Positions 26,834-36,809 are shown, counted from the stretch's first letter. The stretch: 64,000 bases of DNA from Yinghuangia sp035454725 (GCF_051388935.1 NZ_JBPKBI010000001.1:682001-746000); one strand, 5' to 3'. Notes: generated from the letters alone by a model not told the origin. A program made the numbers and translations.

Positions 26834-26903
26834 CGGGCGCGGCGGGCGGCCCGGCGGTGCGGGCGCGGCCGTCCCGGACACCGCCGCCCCGTAATCTGTT
26901 CGC

Positions 26904-28070
<1,167 letters not shown>

Positions 28071-28300
28071 CCGCAGCGTCGGGCGCTTGCCGCCGCCGAG
28101 CCCTGGGCCGCGCGCATATGCGCCCTGGGCACGGTGGGGTCGGCCGTCGGTGCGAGCCCGGCGATCCGGCGTTGTCGACCGTTCCCGGGATCCCATGGGC
28201 CCGAAGAGCCGGAACTCGCGGCGCGGCGGCCGGTCGTGCGGCCACGTGCCCAGTCCCACCGATGTCAAAAGCGCAGCTCAGCGGCTTGTCGAGAAGGGAC

Positions 28301-28330
28301 TTGACCTAGGTAGTGATTGGGCACTAACTT
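28301..28330 (+). promoter_or_regulatory. Promoter of the second TetR gene, with operator-like palindrome
   Basis: TTGACC (28301-28306) and TAACTT (28325-28330) lie 18 bp apart, and the start codon at 28338 is close to the expected transcription start, so the mRNA is probably leaderless. Within the spacer, TAGTG and CACTA form an inverted repeat whose AGTGA...TAACT pattern resembles the sites upstream of the MFS gene at 29063, consistent with autorepression. Confidence 0.6.
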
Positions 28331-28337
28331 CGTCTGC

Positions 28338-28946
28338 ATGGCAGCCCCGCAGAAGTCTCCCGCAGCCGGCACCGTCCGGATGAGCGCCGACGAGCGTCGT
28401 GTCGCGGTCGTCCGCGCCGCCGTCAAGGAGTTCGCGGTCGGTGGCCTGCACGGGACGTCGACCGCCGTGATCGCCCAGCGCGTCGGGGTGTCGCAGCCCT
28501 ACCTCTTCCGGTTGTTCGCCACAAAAAAGGAGCTTTTCCTCGCCGCGGTCGCCTTGGGCTTCCATCGGGTGGAGGAGACGTTCATCCGGGCCACCGAAGG
28601 CCTGACCGGCGCCGCCGCGGTCCACGCGATGGCCCACGCATACCAGGAGTTTCTCAGCAACGACCGGGATCTCCTGCACATGCAGTTGCAGGCGTACGTC
28701 GCCTCGGCGGATCCGGAGATCGGAGCCGAGGTCCGCAGGCATTGGGACCACCTGGACACGCTGGTCCGCGAGGCCGTCGACCTGCCGTCCCTGGAGGTCA
28801 CCGACTTCTTCGCCCGCGGCATGCTCTGCAACGTGATCGCCGCGCTCGACCTCCCCCGGGAGCGCTACTTCGGCGACGTCCCGCTTGAGGACGGTGTCGC
28901 GCTCGGCTGCGAGGTGTGCGCCGCGGAGGCCGGGCAGACGGGCTAG
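28338..28946 (+). CDS. TetR-family transcriptional regulator
   Basis: The 202-aa protein (ATG 28338, MAAPQKSPA) has the TetR helix-turn-helix at about residues 20-65 (GLHGTSTAVIAQRVGVSQPYLF and RLFATKKELFLAAV) and a helical C-terminal domain resembling the YcdC/TetR_C group. It lies 116 bp before a co-directional MFS exporter gene whose upstream region carries two matching 18-bp sites, the obvious regulatory target. The ligand is unknown. An ATG at 28317 is in frame but would include the -10 region and is less likely. Confidence 0.9.
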   Translation: MAAPQKSPAAGTVRMSADERRVAVVRAAVKEFAVGGLHGTSTAVIAQRVGVSQPYLFRLFATKKELFLAAVALGFHRVEETFIRATEGLTGAAAVHAMAHAYQEFLSNDRDLLHMQLQAYVASADPEIGAEVRRHWDHLDTLVREAVDLPSLEVTDFFARGMLCNVIAALDLPRERYFGDVPLEDGVALGCEVCAAEAGQTG

Positions 28947-28988
28947 GCCCGCCGCCTGTGCCTTTCGGCGCAGACGTGCGTCCCTAAA

Positions 28989-29041
28989 AGTAAGTGATCA
29001 ATAACTAAATCCTTGGTCAAGAAAGTAAGTGACCGGTAACT
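28989..29041. promoter_or_regulatory. Two TetR-type operator sites before the MFS gene
   Basis: AGTAAGTGATCAATAACT (28989-29006) and AGTAAGTGACCGGTAACT (29024-29041) share the pattern AGTAAGTGANC..TAACT with outer AGT/ACT symmetry and start 35 bp apart. The second overlaps a possible -10 (TAACTC) paired with TTGGTC 18 bp upstream. They end 21 bp before the MFS start codon. Confidence 0.65.
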
Positions 29042-29062
29042 CACCATCACGAGGGGACATCC

Positions 29063-30544
29063 ATGAGTGAGAACCAGGCACCTCCCGCAGACAGCCCCCG
29101 CGCCGACAAGCCCGCGGAGAACCCCACAGGCAAGCGCACAGTCCTGTGGACGTTCATCGCGTCCAGCTTCGCGCTCTTCATGGCCGGGCTCGACAACCTC
29201 GTCGTCACCACCGCACTGCCGTCGATCCGCGACGATCTCGGGGCGGACATCTCCGAACTCGAATGGACGGTGAACGGCTACACGCTGAGCTTCGCCGTCC
29301 TCCTCATGCTGGGCGCCGCACTCGGCGACCGCTTCGGCCGCCGCCGCATCTTCGCCATCGGCATCGGCGTCTTCACCGTCGCCTCCGCACTCGCCGCGAT
29401 AGCCCCCGACACCGGCACGCTCATCGCCGCCCGGGCCATCCAGGGCGCCGGCGCCGCCGCGATCCTCCCTCTGAGCCTCACGATCCTCACCCGTGCGGTC
29501 GCCCCCGAGAAGCGCCCGATGGCACTCGGCCTGTGGGGCGGCGTCAACGGCCTGTCCATCGCACTCGGCCCGCTCGTCGGCGGAGCGATCGTCGAAGACG
29601 GCTCGTGGCAGTGGATCTTCTGGCTCAACGTGCCGATCGGCCTGATCCTCGTCCCGCTCACCTGGTTCAAGGTCGAGGAGAGCCGCGGTCCCAACAGCCG
29701 CCTCGACCTCGTCGGCACGGTCCTGGTCAGCCTGGGCATGCTCGGTCTCATCTTCGGGCTGGTCCGCGGCGAGAGCCACGGATGGAGCAGCGCGTCGGTC
29801 GTCGGCCCGATCGCCGCCGGTCTCGTCCTCGTCGCCGCGTTCATCGCCTACGAGCGCCGCGCGCCGCAGCCGATGCTGCCGATGGCGATGTTCCGCAACC
29901 GCGCCTTCACCGCCCTCACCTTCTCCGGGCTGATGATGTTCGCCGGCGTCTTCGGCTCGATCTTCCTGCTCACGCAGTACTTCCAGGGCGTCCAGGGCTA
30001 CTCGCCGCTCGGCGCGGGCCTGCGCATCCTGCCGTGGACCGCGATGCCGGTCGTCATCGCCCCGCTCGCCGGACCGCTCGCCGGGAAGATCGGCGGCCGC
30101 CCGCTGGTCATCGCCGGGCTGGCCCTGTGCGCCTCCGGTCTGGCCTGGTTCGCCGCGGTCGCGTCGCCGGACGTCACGTACGCCGAGCAGATCCCCGCGC
30201 TCGTCCTGTGCGGCCTGGGCATGTCGCTCTACTTCATCCCCACCGCAAGCCTGCTGATGGCCTCCGTCGGCACCCACGAGCAGGGCGTCGCCTCGGGCGC
30301 CAACAACGCCATGCGCGAACTCGGCGGCGTGTTCGGCGTCGCGGTCCTCGCGTCCGTCTTCAGCGCCAACGGCGGTTTCGCCTCCGGCGAGAACTTCGTC
30401 GACGGCCTGGTCCCCGCCCTCTGGGTCGGTGTTGCCCTCGCCGGACTCGGCGCGGTCACCGCGGCACTGATCCCGCGCCGCGCGGGCACGACGGCTGCAT
30501 CGCCCCGGACACCGGCGACCGAGAAGGTGCCGGCCGCGGTCTGA
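29063..30544 (+). CDS. DHA2-type MFS transporter
   Basis: The 493-aa membrane protein has an N-terminal cytoplasmic tail of about 30 residues followed by hydrophobic helices in the 14-TM pattern. Markers: FMAGLDNLVVTTALPSI in TM1, motif A GAALGDRFGRRR, the WTVNGYTLSFAVLLML helix and the antiporter region LGPLVGGAIVEDGSWQWIFWLNVPIG. It is probably a proton-coupled multidrug or metabolite exporter controlled by the TetR gene upstream. GAGGGGA lies 7 nt before ATG 29063. Its substrate is not inferable. It is only distantly similar to the exporter at 907. Confidence 0.9.
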   Translation: MSENQAPPADSPRADKPAENPTGKRTVLWTFIASSFALFMAGLDNLVVTTALPSIRDDLGADISELEWTVNGYTLSFAVLLMLGAALGDRFGRRRIFAIGIGVFTVASALAAIAPDTGTLIAARAIQGAGAAAILPLSLTILTRAVAPEKRPMALGLWGGVNGLSIALGPLVGGAIVEDGSWQWIFWLNVPIGLILVPLTWFKVEESRGPNSRLDLVGTVLVSLGMLGLIFGLVRGESHGWSSASVVGPIAAGLVLVAAFIAYERRAPQPMLPMAMFRNRAFTALTFSGLMMFAGVFGSIFLLTQYFQGVQGYSPLGAGLRILPWTAMPVVIAPLAGPLAGKIGGRPLVIAGLALCASGLAWFAAVASPDVTYAEQIPALVLCGLGMSLYFIPTASLLMASVGTHEQGVASGANNAMRELGGVFGVAVLASVFSANGGFASGENFVDGLVPALWVGVALAGLGAVTAALIPRRAGTTAASPRTPATEKVPAAV

Positions 30545-30565
30545 GCCGAACCACCCGCACAGCCG

Positions 30566-30618
30566 GCGAAGCCGCCCGGGCACGGACCATGCGGGGGTCC
30601 GCGCCCGGGCGGCTTCGC
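30566..30618. terminator. Bidirectional terminator between MFS and deaminase genes
   Basis: A perfect 16-bp outer stem (30566-30581 with 30603-30618; GCGAAGCC...GGCTTCGC) contains an inner GGACC/GGTCC stem. It sits between the convergent MFS (plus) and deaminase (minus) genes. Confidence 0.85.
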
Positions 30619-30683
30619 GTGTGCGTCCCCGACCAATCCACGAGGCCTCACCGCCCGGGCCCGACGTCGGCCGTCACCGGGCG

Positions 30684-31718
30684 TCAACCCGCCAGCCACG
30701 CGTCGACGCCCGCCAGCAGCTTGTCCCGCACCTCGTCGGGCGCCACCGAGCCCCTGATCGACTGCCGTGCCAGCTCGGCCAGCTCCTCGTCGGTGAAACC
30801 CTGCGCGGTCCGCGCGATCTCGTACTGCGCCGCCAGGCGCGAGCCGAACAACAGCGGATCGTCCGCACCCAAAGCGACCGGTACGCCCGCCTCGAACAAC
30901 CGCCGCAGCGGCACCTGAGCCGGATCGTCGTAGACCCCGAGCGCGACGTTCGACGCCGGGCACACCTCGCAGACGATCTCGCGTCGGGCCAACTCCGCCA
31001 CCAGCTCCGGATCCTCGGCCGCGCGGACCCCGTGCCCCAAGCGCCGCGCCCCCAGCACGTCGACGCACTCGCGGATGCTGCGCGGCCCGTCCAACTCGCC
31101 GCCGTGCGGGTTCGCGAACAGCCCGGACCGCCGTGCGATGGCGAACGCGCGCTCGAACTCCAAGGCCCTGCCCCGCCGTTCGTCGTTCGACAAACCGAAA
31201 CCGACGACCCGGCCCCCCGCGTACCGGGCCGCGAGTCGGGCCAGCGTGCGCGCCTCCAACTGGTGCTTCGTCCGATTGGCCGCGATCACCACCGCGATCC
31301 CCACACCCGTCGAGCGCTCGGCTTCCTCCACCGCGTCCAGGATCACCTCGACCGCCGGCGTGAGCCCGCCCAGCCGCGGCGCGTACGACGTCGGGTCCAC
31401 CTGGATCTCCAGCCACCCCGAGCCCTCGGCGAGATCGTCCTCGGCCGCCTCACGCACGAGCCGGTGCACGTCGTCGACGCCGCGCACGCACGACCGGGCG
31501 ATGTCGTACAGGCGCTGGAAGCGGAACCAGCCGCGCTCGTCGGTCGCCCGAAGGCGCGGCGGAGTGCCGGACGTCAGGGCGGACGGCAGGTGCACGCGGT
31601 ACCGGTCGGCGAGCTCCAGCAGGGTCTGGGTGCGCATCGAACCGGTGAAGTGCAGGTGCAGGTGAGCCTTCGGGAGAGCGCGTACATCGCGGACGGGGTG
31701 ATCCATCCCCCGAATCAT
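30684..31718 (-). CDS. Adenosine deaminase-family amidohydrolase
   Basis: The 344-aa metal-dependent hydrolase has LHLHFTGS near residue 22 (metal-binding His-x-His), His and Glu in NPHGGELDGPRS, the catalytic-site His in RLGHGVRA and the Asp pair in ALGADDPLLF. These are the hallmarks of the ADA fold, which converts adenosine or related purines to the inosine form with release of ammonia. FTGS replaces the more usual L(D/E)GS, so substrate preference may differ from classic adenosine. Initiation could be at ATG 31718 or at the internal Met5. It is salvage-type and cytoplasmic, and sits on the strand opposite the conserved ribosomal block. Confidence 0.85.
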   Translation of the reverse strand: MIRGMDHPVRDVRALPKAHLHLHFTGSMRTQTLLELADRYRVHLPSALTSGTPPRLRATDERGWFRFQRLYDIARSCVRGVDDVHRLVREAAEDDLAEGSGWLEIQVDPTSYAPRLGGLTPAVEVILDAVEEAERSTGVGIAVVIAANRTKHQLEARTLARLAARYAGGRVVGFGLSNDERRGRALEFERAFAIARRSGLFANPHGGELDGPRSIRECVDVLGARRLGHGVRAAEDPELVAELARREIVCEVCPASNVALGVYDDPAQVPLRRLFEAGVPVALGADDPLLFGSRLAAQYEIARTAQGFTDEELAELARQSIRGSVAPDEVRDKLLAGVDAWLAG

Positions 31719-31805
31719 GGCCGAACGCGCGCCCGAACGGGTGCCGTCCGCTCAGGTTGCCCCGTCCGGATGACCGGGAACCGGCGGCCGACGGCCCGCG
31801 AACGC

Positions 31806-31843
31806 GCGGTGGCCGCCCGCCGGTCCCGGCAGGCGGCCACCGC
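31806..31843. terminator. Terminator downstream of the aminotransferase gene
   Basis: The 12-bp arms GCGGTGGCCGCC (31806-31817) and GGCGGCCACCGC (31832-31843) lie between the end of the minus-strand aminotransferase gene (31869) and the deaminase start (31718), so the two are probably separate transcripts. Confidence 0.75.
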
Positions 31844-31868
31844 ACAGTGCGATCCGCTCAGGCGGTCG

Positions 31869-33122
31869 TCACCGCGCCTCGGACAGAAGCTTCGCGATAC
31901 GTGCGACACCCTCGGCCAGGTCGTCGTCGCCCAGCGCGTAGGAAAGACGCAGGTAGCCCGGCGTACCGAACGCCTCGCCCGGCACCACGGCGACCTCGGC
32001 CTCGTCGAGGATCAGGCTTGCCAGCTCCGCCGAGCTCGCCGGCACCTGCCCGCGGATCTCCTTGCCGATGACCCCCTTGACCGACGGGTAGGCGTAGAAC
32101 GCCCCCTTCGGCTCGGGGCACTCGACGCCCGGGATCTCGTTGAGCAACCGCACGATCGTGCGGCGGCGGCGGTCGAACGCCACCTTCATCTCGTCGACCG
32201 CCGACAGGTCGCCGGACACCGCAGCGAGCGCCGCCGCCTGGGCCACGTTGCAGACGTTCGACGTCGCGTGCGACTGGAGGTTGGCGGCGGCCTTGACGAC
32301 GTCCTTCGGCCCGATGACCCACCCCACGCGCCAGCCGGTCATGGCGTACGTCTTCGCGACGCCGTTGACGATGATCGTGCGGTCGGCCAGCTCGGGGACG
32401 ACGGTCGGCATCGAGACGAACTCGGCGTCGTCGTACACCAGGTGCTCGTAGATCTCGTCGGTCAGCACCCACAGCCCGTGCGCGGCTGCCCAGCGCCCGA
32501 TCTCCTCGACCTGCGCCCGCGAGTAGACGGCCCCCGTCGGGTTCGACGGCGAGACGAACAGCAGCACCTTGGTGTTCGGCGTACGCGCAGCCTCAAGCTG
32601 CTCGACCGACACCAGGTAGCCCGTCGTCTCATCCGCCACGACCTCGACCGGGACGCCGCCGGCCAGCTTGATCGACTCCGGGTACGTGGTCCAGTACGGC
32701 GCCGGCACGATCACCTCGTCGCCCGGGTCGAGGATCGCCGCGAACGCCTCGTAGATCGCCTGCTTGCCGCCGTTCGTGACCAGCACCTGCGACACGTCCA
32801 CGGCGAGCCCGGAGTCGCGCAGGGTCTTGTCGACGATCGCCTGCTTCAGCTCCGGCAACCCCCCGGCCGGCGTGTAGCGGTGGAACCTCGGAGTGCGGCA
32901 CGCGGCCACCGCCGCGTCGACGATGTAGTCCGGCGTCGGGAAGTCCGGCTCGCCGGCACCGAAACCGATGACCGGACGCCCGGCGGCCTTGAGGGCCTTG
33001 GCCTTGGCGTCGACGGCAAGGGTCGCGGACTCGGCGATCGCACCGATGCGTGCCGACACCCGGCGCTCGGTGGGGGAGCCGGTGCGGGGGTTTGTCTGGG
33101 GGCTGGAGGAAGCAGCGGTCAT
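31869..33122 (-). CDS. aspC: Class I/II aminotransferase, aspartate-type (AspC/AAT Ib)
   Basis: The 417-aa PLP enzyme begins at ATG 33122 (MTAASSSPQTNP); the longer ORF start at 33221 adds a non-conserved leader. Landmarks: VIGFGAGEPDFPTPDYI near the N-terminus, SPSNPTGAVYSR (Asn of the PLP pocket), TDEIYEHLVYDD (Asp for the pyridine N), VNGVAKTYAMTGWRVGW with the Schiff-base Lys and a C-terminal LRLSYALGDDDL containing the carboxylate-binding Arg. It is a subgroup Ib aspartate aminotransferase, 2-oxoglutarate dependent. The position just upstream of tRNA-Trp/secE on the opposite strand is the usual one in streptomycetes. Confidence 0.9.
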   Translation of the reverse strand: MTAASSSPQTNPRTGSPTERRVSARIGAIAESATLAVDAKAKALKAAGRPVIGFGAGEPDFPTPDYIVDAAVAACRTPRFHRYTPAGGLPELKQAIVDKTLRDSGLAVDVSQVLVTNGGKQAIYEAFAAILDPGDEVIVPAPYWTTYPESIKLAGGVPVEVVADETTGYLVSVEQLEAARTPNTKVLLFVSPSNPTGAVYSRAQVEEIGRWAAAHGLWVLTDEIYEHLVYDDAEFVSMPTVVPELADRTIIVNGVAKTYAMTGWRVGWVIGPKDVVKAAANLQSHATSNVCNVAQAAALAAVSGDLSAVDEMKVAFDRRRRTIVRLLNEIPGVECPEPKGAFYAYPSVKGVIGKEIRGQVPASSAELASLILDEAEVAVVPGEAFGTPGYLRLSYALGDDDLAEGVARIAKLLSEAR

Positions 33123-33327
33123 GCGTCCAATCGTCGCACTGCCCGGTGGGCCGGGACACGCCGGTTTCGGGATATGCCGCGGAAGAGCGGCACGAGGAAC
33201 GGCCGGTTCGACCTGGGGCACCTCAACCCGTACACTCGTCCCCTGGCGGATCCAACCCCGTTGCTGTCGCGCCCGGAAACCCCGTGGTCCCGAGCTGGAC
33301 GGTGGGCTAAGTTGGAGCCACCCTTGA

Positions 33328-33400
33328 AGGGCACTAGCTCAATTGGCAGAGCACCGGTCTCCAAAACCGGGGGTTGGGGGTTCAAGTCCCTCGTGCCCTG
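33328..33400 (+). tRNA. trpT: tRNA-Trp (CCA)
   Basis: A 73-nt cloverleaf with acceptor AGGGCAC/GTGCCCT, D-arm GCTC/GAGC, anticodon stem CCGGT/ACCGG with loop CTCCAAA (CCA at 33361-33363), T-arm GGGGG/CCCTC and discriminator G. It precedes secE by 117 bp, the conserved trpT-secE-nusG arrangement. Confidence 0.96.
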
Positions 33401-33517
33401 CGATGTGCCATACCGGCCGGGATGCAGGTCCTGCCGGGGTGCGCATGCAGTCAGCGCAGTCGAACAGCGCCGACGACACCGTCGGTGATCCAGTCAGGCC
33501 GGATCAGGTGAGGACGA

Positions 33518-33844
33518 GTGACGGAGGCCCACGGCTCCACCGCCACGCCCGAGGATGAGCGCTCGGACGAGCTTGGCGTGGACGAGACCCCTCCCGGCGG
33601 CGGCAACCGCAGGGGGCGCAGGGCCCAGGCCGAGAAGCCCGAGCCGAGGAAGCGGGGCATCTTCGCCCGGCTCGCGCTGTTCTACCGGCAGATCGTCGCC
33701 GAGCTCCGCAAGGTCGTCTGGCCGACGCGCAATGAGCTGATCACGTACACCACCGTCGTGATCGTCTTCTGCCTCATCATCATCGGCATCGTCTACGTGC
33801 TCGACCTCGGCTTCTCCAAGGCGGCGCTCGAAGTCTTCGGCTGA
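33518..33844 (+). CDS. secE: Preprotein translocase subunit SecE
   Basis: The 108-aa protein (GTG 33518) clamps the SecYEG channel. The N-terminal half of about 50 residues is charged and Pro/Gly-rich. It is followed by the conserved amphipathic segment FYRQIVAELRKVVWPTRNELITYT and one TM helix, VVIVFCLIIIGIVYVLDLGF. This is the single-TM form usual in actinobacteria. It forms an operon with nusG, 120 bp downstream, and partners with SecY at the end of the window. Confidence 0.96.
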   Translation: MTEAHGSTATPEDERSDELGVDETPPGGGNRRGRRAQAEKPEPRKRGIFARLALFYRQIVAELRKVVWPTRNELITYTTVVIVFCLIIIGIVYVLDLGFSKAALEVFG

Positions 33845-33964
33845 TCCGCCCGTTCGGCGGTTACTGTGGTGTCCTGAGGCAGTGATGCCCAGGGCACCGG
33901 TTCATGTCTCCGGGCAGACCGCCGGCCCATCCGATTGACCCCCACCCAGGAAGAAGCAGCCACC

Positions 33965-34744
33965 GTGTCAGACCCGAACCTGTTCCCCGGCGAGGCCGTC
34001 GAGGAGACGGGGTCCCTGCCGGAGCAGGCGGAGGACGCCGCCGTGTCCTCCCCGGCCACCGCTGTCCCCGAAGGGGCCGTCGACGACGCGTCGGCCGCGG
34101 AAGGCGACGCCGCAGAGGCTGCGGAGGCTGCCGTGGTCGAGTCCCCGGTGGACACCCTTGAGGAGTTCCGCGAGGCCCTGCGCCGCGCACCCGGTGAGTG
34201 GTACGTCATCCACTCCTACGCGGGCTACGAGAACCGCGTGAAGGCCAACCTCGAATCGCGCACGACCTCGCTCAACATGGAGGAGTACATCTTCCAGGTC
34301 GAGGTGCCGATGGAAGAGGTCATCGAGATCAAGAACGGTCAGAAGAAGACCGTCAAGCGCAACAAGTTCCCCGGCTACGTGCTCGTCCGCATGGACCTGA
34401 CGAACGAGTCGTGGGGCGCCGTGCGCAACACTCCCGGTGTCACCGGCTTCGTCGGCAACGCCCACGAGCCCTACCCGCTGACCCTCGACGAGGTCGCCAA
34501 GATCCTGGCCCCCGAAGAGGAGCAGGTCGCCGGCGGCGGCACCGCGACCAAGGCGCCCGCCGAGGTCAAGGTGCTCGACTTCGAGGTCGGCGACTCGGTC
34601 ACCGTCATCGACGGCCCCTTCGCGACGCTCCAGGCGACGATCAACGAGATCAACGCCGACTCGCAGAAGGTCAAGGGCCTCGTCGAGATCTTCGGCCGCG
34701 AGACCCCGGTCGAGCTTTCGTTCAACCAGATCCAGAAGAACTGA
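33965..34744 (+). CDS. nusG: Transcription termination/antitermination factor NusG
   Basis: The 259-aa protein starts at GTG 33965, preceded by AGGAAG; an upstream TTG (33935) is rejected. An acidic, Ala/Glu-rich extension of about 75 residues precedes the NGN domain (EWYVIHSYAGYENRVKANLE to about residue 195), which binds the RNAP clamp. A linker and the KOW domain follow (VGDSVTVIDGPFATLQATINEI and ETPVELSFNQIQKN), which contacts Rho or S10. The acidic N-terminal extension is typical of streptomycetes. Confidence 0.96.
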   Translation: MSDPNLFPGEAVEETGSLPEQAEDAAVSSPATAVPEGAVDDASAAEGDAAEAAEAAVVESPVDTLEEFREALRRAPGEWYVIHSYAGYENRVKANLESRTTSLNMEEYIFQVEVPMEEVIEIKNGQKKTVKRNKFPGYVLVRMDLTNESWGAVRNTPGVTGFVGNAHEPYPLTLDEVAKILAPEEEQVAGGGTATKAPAEVKVLDFEVGDSVTVIDGPFATLQATINEINADSQKVKGLVEIFGRETPVELSFNQIQKN

Positions 34745-34751
34745 GACTTCC

Positions 34752-34784
34752 CGGCCCGGGGCGGCGCGCAGCCGTTCCGGGCCG
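34752..34784. terminator. Hairpin between nusG and rplK
   Basis: CGGCCCGG (34752-34759) pairs with CCGGGCCG (34777-34784), extended by CGGC/GCCG around a GCGCA loop. No U-tract follows. It probably separates the secE-nusG transcript from rplKA. The remaining bases up to 34979 form the rplK leader, with no clear named element. Confidence 0.6.
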
Positions 34785-34979
34785 CGGATTAGGGCGCCTT
34801 CGCAACGGTGGCTATCGTTGTGGGGCGCCGCGCCGCGTGTGCCGCGTCCCCGAGCACTTGTCATGTGCCGCCGGGGGGCCGGACGAGCGCGGCGCATGCC
34901 GTACGAAAGAGCTCCCTCGCGGTGCTCTGCGTACCGTGCGGCGACAGGGAAGTACATCTCGTCGAAGGACCCGGAAACC

Positions 34980-35411
34980 ATGCCTCCCAAGAAGAAGCTT
35001 GCAGCCATCATCAAGCTGCAGATCAAGGCCGGCGCCGCCACCCCGGCCCCGCCGGTCGGTCCGGCGCTGGGCCAGCACGGCGTCAACATCATGGAGTTCT
35101 GCAAGGCCTACAACGCGGCCACCGAGTCGCAGCGCGGCGACATCGTGCCGGTGGAGATCTCGGTCTTCGAGGACCGTTCCTTCACCTTCGTCACGAAGAC
35201 GCCGCCGGCCGCGCGCCTGATCCTCAAGGCCGCGGGTGTCGAGAAGGGCTCGGGCGAGCCGCACAAGACCAAGGTCGCCAAGATCACGCGCGAGCAGGTC
35301 CGCGGCATCGCCGAGACGAAGATGCCCGACCTCAACGCGAACGACCTGGACGCCGCCGAGAAGATCATCGCCGGCACCGCACGTTCGATGGGCATCACGG
35401 TCGAGGGCTGA
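34980..35411 (+). CDS. rplK: 50S ribosomal protein L11
   Basis: The 143-aa protein forms the GTPase-associated stalk base with 23S rRNA and is needed for stringent RelA activation. The start [20 protein letters not shown] and the [23 protein letters not shown] block carry the proline-rich N-terminal linker that contacts thiopeptides; the C-terminal domain ([24 protein letters not shown]) binds rRNA. ATG 34980 is the conserved start despite upstream in-frame codons. First gene of the rplKA pair; the next gene follows after 98 bp. Confidence 0.97.
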
Positions 35412-35509
35412 GCCCCCGCCGGATCCTCCAGCACCTCGGCAACACGTGGCAGGGCCGTTGCGTCGGCCCGATCCACCACGACTCCTCTTCGCATCTCCCA
35501 GGAGCAGAA

Positions 35510-36241
35510 GTGACGCAGCGCAGCAAGACCTACCGCGAGGTCGCCGCCCAGGTGGACCGCGAGCGGCTGTACGCCCCGCTCGAAGCCGTCCGCCTGGCCA
35601 AGGCCACCTCGAAGACCAAGTTCGACGCGACCGTCGAGGTCGCCCTGCGCCTGGGCGTCGACCCGCGCAAGGCCGACCAGATGGTCCGCAGCACCGTCAT
35701 CCTCCCGCACGGCACCGGCAAGACCGCCCGGGTCCTGGTCTTCGCGACCGGTGACCGTGCCGAGGCTGCGAAGGCTGCGGGCGCCGACATCGTCGGCGCC
35801 GACGAGCTGATCGACCGGATCCTCAAGGGCGAACTGCTCAACGAGATCGACTCGGTCGTCGCCACGCCGGACCTCATGGGCAAGGTCGGCCGCCTCGGCC
35901 GCGTGCTCGGTCCGCGCGGTCTGATGCCCAACCCCAAGACGGGCACCGTGACGCCGGACGTCGCCAAGGCGGTCAACGAGATCAAGGGCGGCAAGATCGA
36001 GTTCCGCGTCGACAAGCACTCCAACCTGCACTTCGTGATCGGCAAGACGTCGTTCAGCGACGAGCAGCTCGTGGAGAACTACGGCGCCGCGCTCGACGAG
36101 GTCCTGCGTGTCAAGCCGTCCGCCGCCAAGGGCCGCTACGTCAAGAAGGTCGCCTTCACGACGACGATGGGCCCCGGCATCCCGGTCGACCCGAACCGCA
36201 CCCGCAACCTCCTCGTCGAGGAGGACCCGGCCGCCGTCTGA
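35510..36241 (+). CDS. rplA: 50S ribosomal protein L1
   Basis: The 243-aa L1-stalk protein handles E-site tRNA release and can repress its own mRNA. GTG 35510 follows AGGAGCAGAA. Sequence landmarks: FDATVEVALRLGVDPRKADQ, VFATGDRAEAAKAAGADIVGADELI and GLMPNPKTGTVTPDVAKAVNEIKGGKIEFR. Length matches streptomycete L1 (about 241). A strong hairpin follows at 36278. Confidence 0.97.
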   Translation: MTQRSKTYREVAAQVDRERLYAPLEAVRLAKATSKTKFDATVEVALRLGVDPRKADQMVRSTVILPHGTGKTARVLVFATGDRAEAAKAAGADIVGADELIDRILKGELLNEIDSVVATPDLMGKVGRLGRVLGPRGLMPNPKTGTVTPDVAKAVNEIKGGKIEFRVDKHSNLHFVIGKTSFSDEQLVENYGAALDEVLRVKPSAAKGRYVKKVAFTTTMGPGIPVDPNRTRNLLVEEDPAAV

Positions 36242-36277
36242 CCGATCCGGTCGACGCCGCGTCAGGCAGCGAACTCC

Positions 36278-36316
36278 GGTGGCCCGTACACACCTTCGTG
36301 GGGTGTACGGGCCACC
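36278..36316. terminator. Terminator hairpin after rplA, with degenerate repeat
   Basis: A 14-bp stem (GGTGGCCCGTACAC at 36278-36291 with GTGTACGGGCCACC at 36303-36316) closes an 11-nt loop containing TTCG. Immediately downstream a diverged copy of the 3' arm (GGGGTGCGCGGGCCAC, about 36330-36345) follows. The gap from 36242 to 36897 otherwise holds the rplJ promoter and leader; no protein gene is evident. Confidence 0.7.
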
Positions 36317-36602
36317 GCACGTTTTCGCGGGGTGCGCGGGCCACGTTGCGGGCCGGTCGCCGGGAGAGCGTTCGGCACACGGGCGCGACCGTGTGCGTCC
36401 GTCAGCCCACTCCTTTGATACGCACGATCCTTCGCACGGACACGCGGGCCACCCCACATTCGACGCGGTGGTGGGGACAGCGATCCGTTGCGACGAGCCG
36501 TGGGCCGACCGATGGCACGGGTAGGGGCGCGAAACTCCGCCGAGGCAACGAAGCGGCACTTGAAGGGGCACATGACGCCGCGCCCCCACCCGCGATAGGG
36601 AT

Positions 36603-36632
36603 TTGCCACATCTGCTCGCTCTCCCGTACCTT
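36603..36632 (+). promoter_or_regulatory. Candidate rplJ promoter
   Basis: TTGCCA (36603-36608) and TACCTT (36627-36632) are separated by 18 bp, matching the housekeeping sigma consensus moderately. It would give a leader of about 260 nt ahead of rplJ, enough to hold the L10 control region. Confidence 0.45.
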
Positions 36633-36775
36633 GGGGCGAAGCCAAAGACCGCCGGTCGTCACTGGCGTGCCCTTCTCGCAAGGGTCCCGTGACCGAAGGT
36701 TCCGCAGCAGCGGGCGACCTGCGCAGGTGTTCGTGAGACGTTCCTGGCCCGCCCGGATCACCGGAGGGCCGTGTC

Positions 36776-36809
36776 CGCCCCGTGCGCCCGCGCCGGGGCG
36801 TTTTCGTTT
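36776..36809 (+). promoter_or_regulatory. rplJ leader with attenuator-type hairpin
   Basis: Arms CGCCCCG (36776-36782) and CGGGGCG (36794-36800) are followed by TTTTCGTTT, an intrinsic-terminator shape rare in this GC-rich DNA. It lies about 90 nt before rplJ. Ribosomal protein L10 or the L10-L12 complex commonly represses the rplJL message through its leader, so this may be a transcription attenuator controlled by that binding. Confidence 0.55.

Noticed and set aside
28338..30544. Possible recent duplication of the first TetR/MFS pair
   Set aside because: The proteins share only family-level motifs and the operators differ in sequence.
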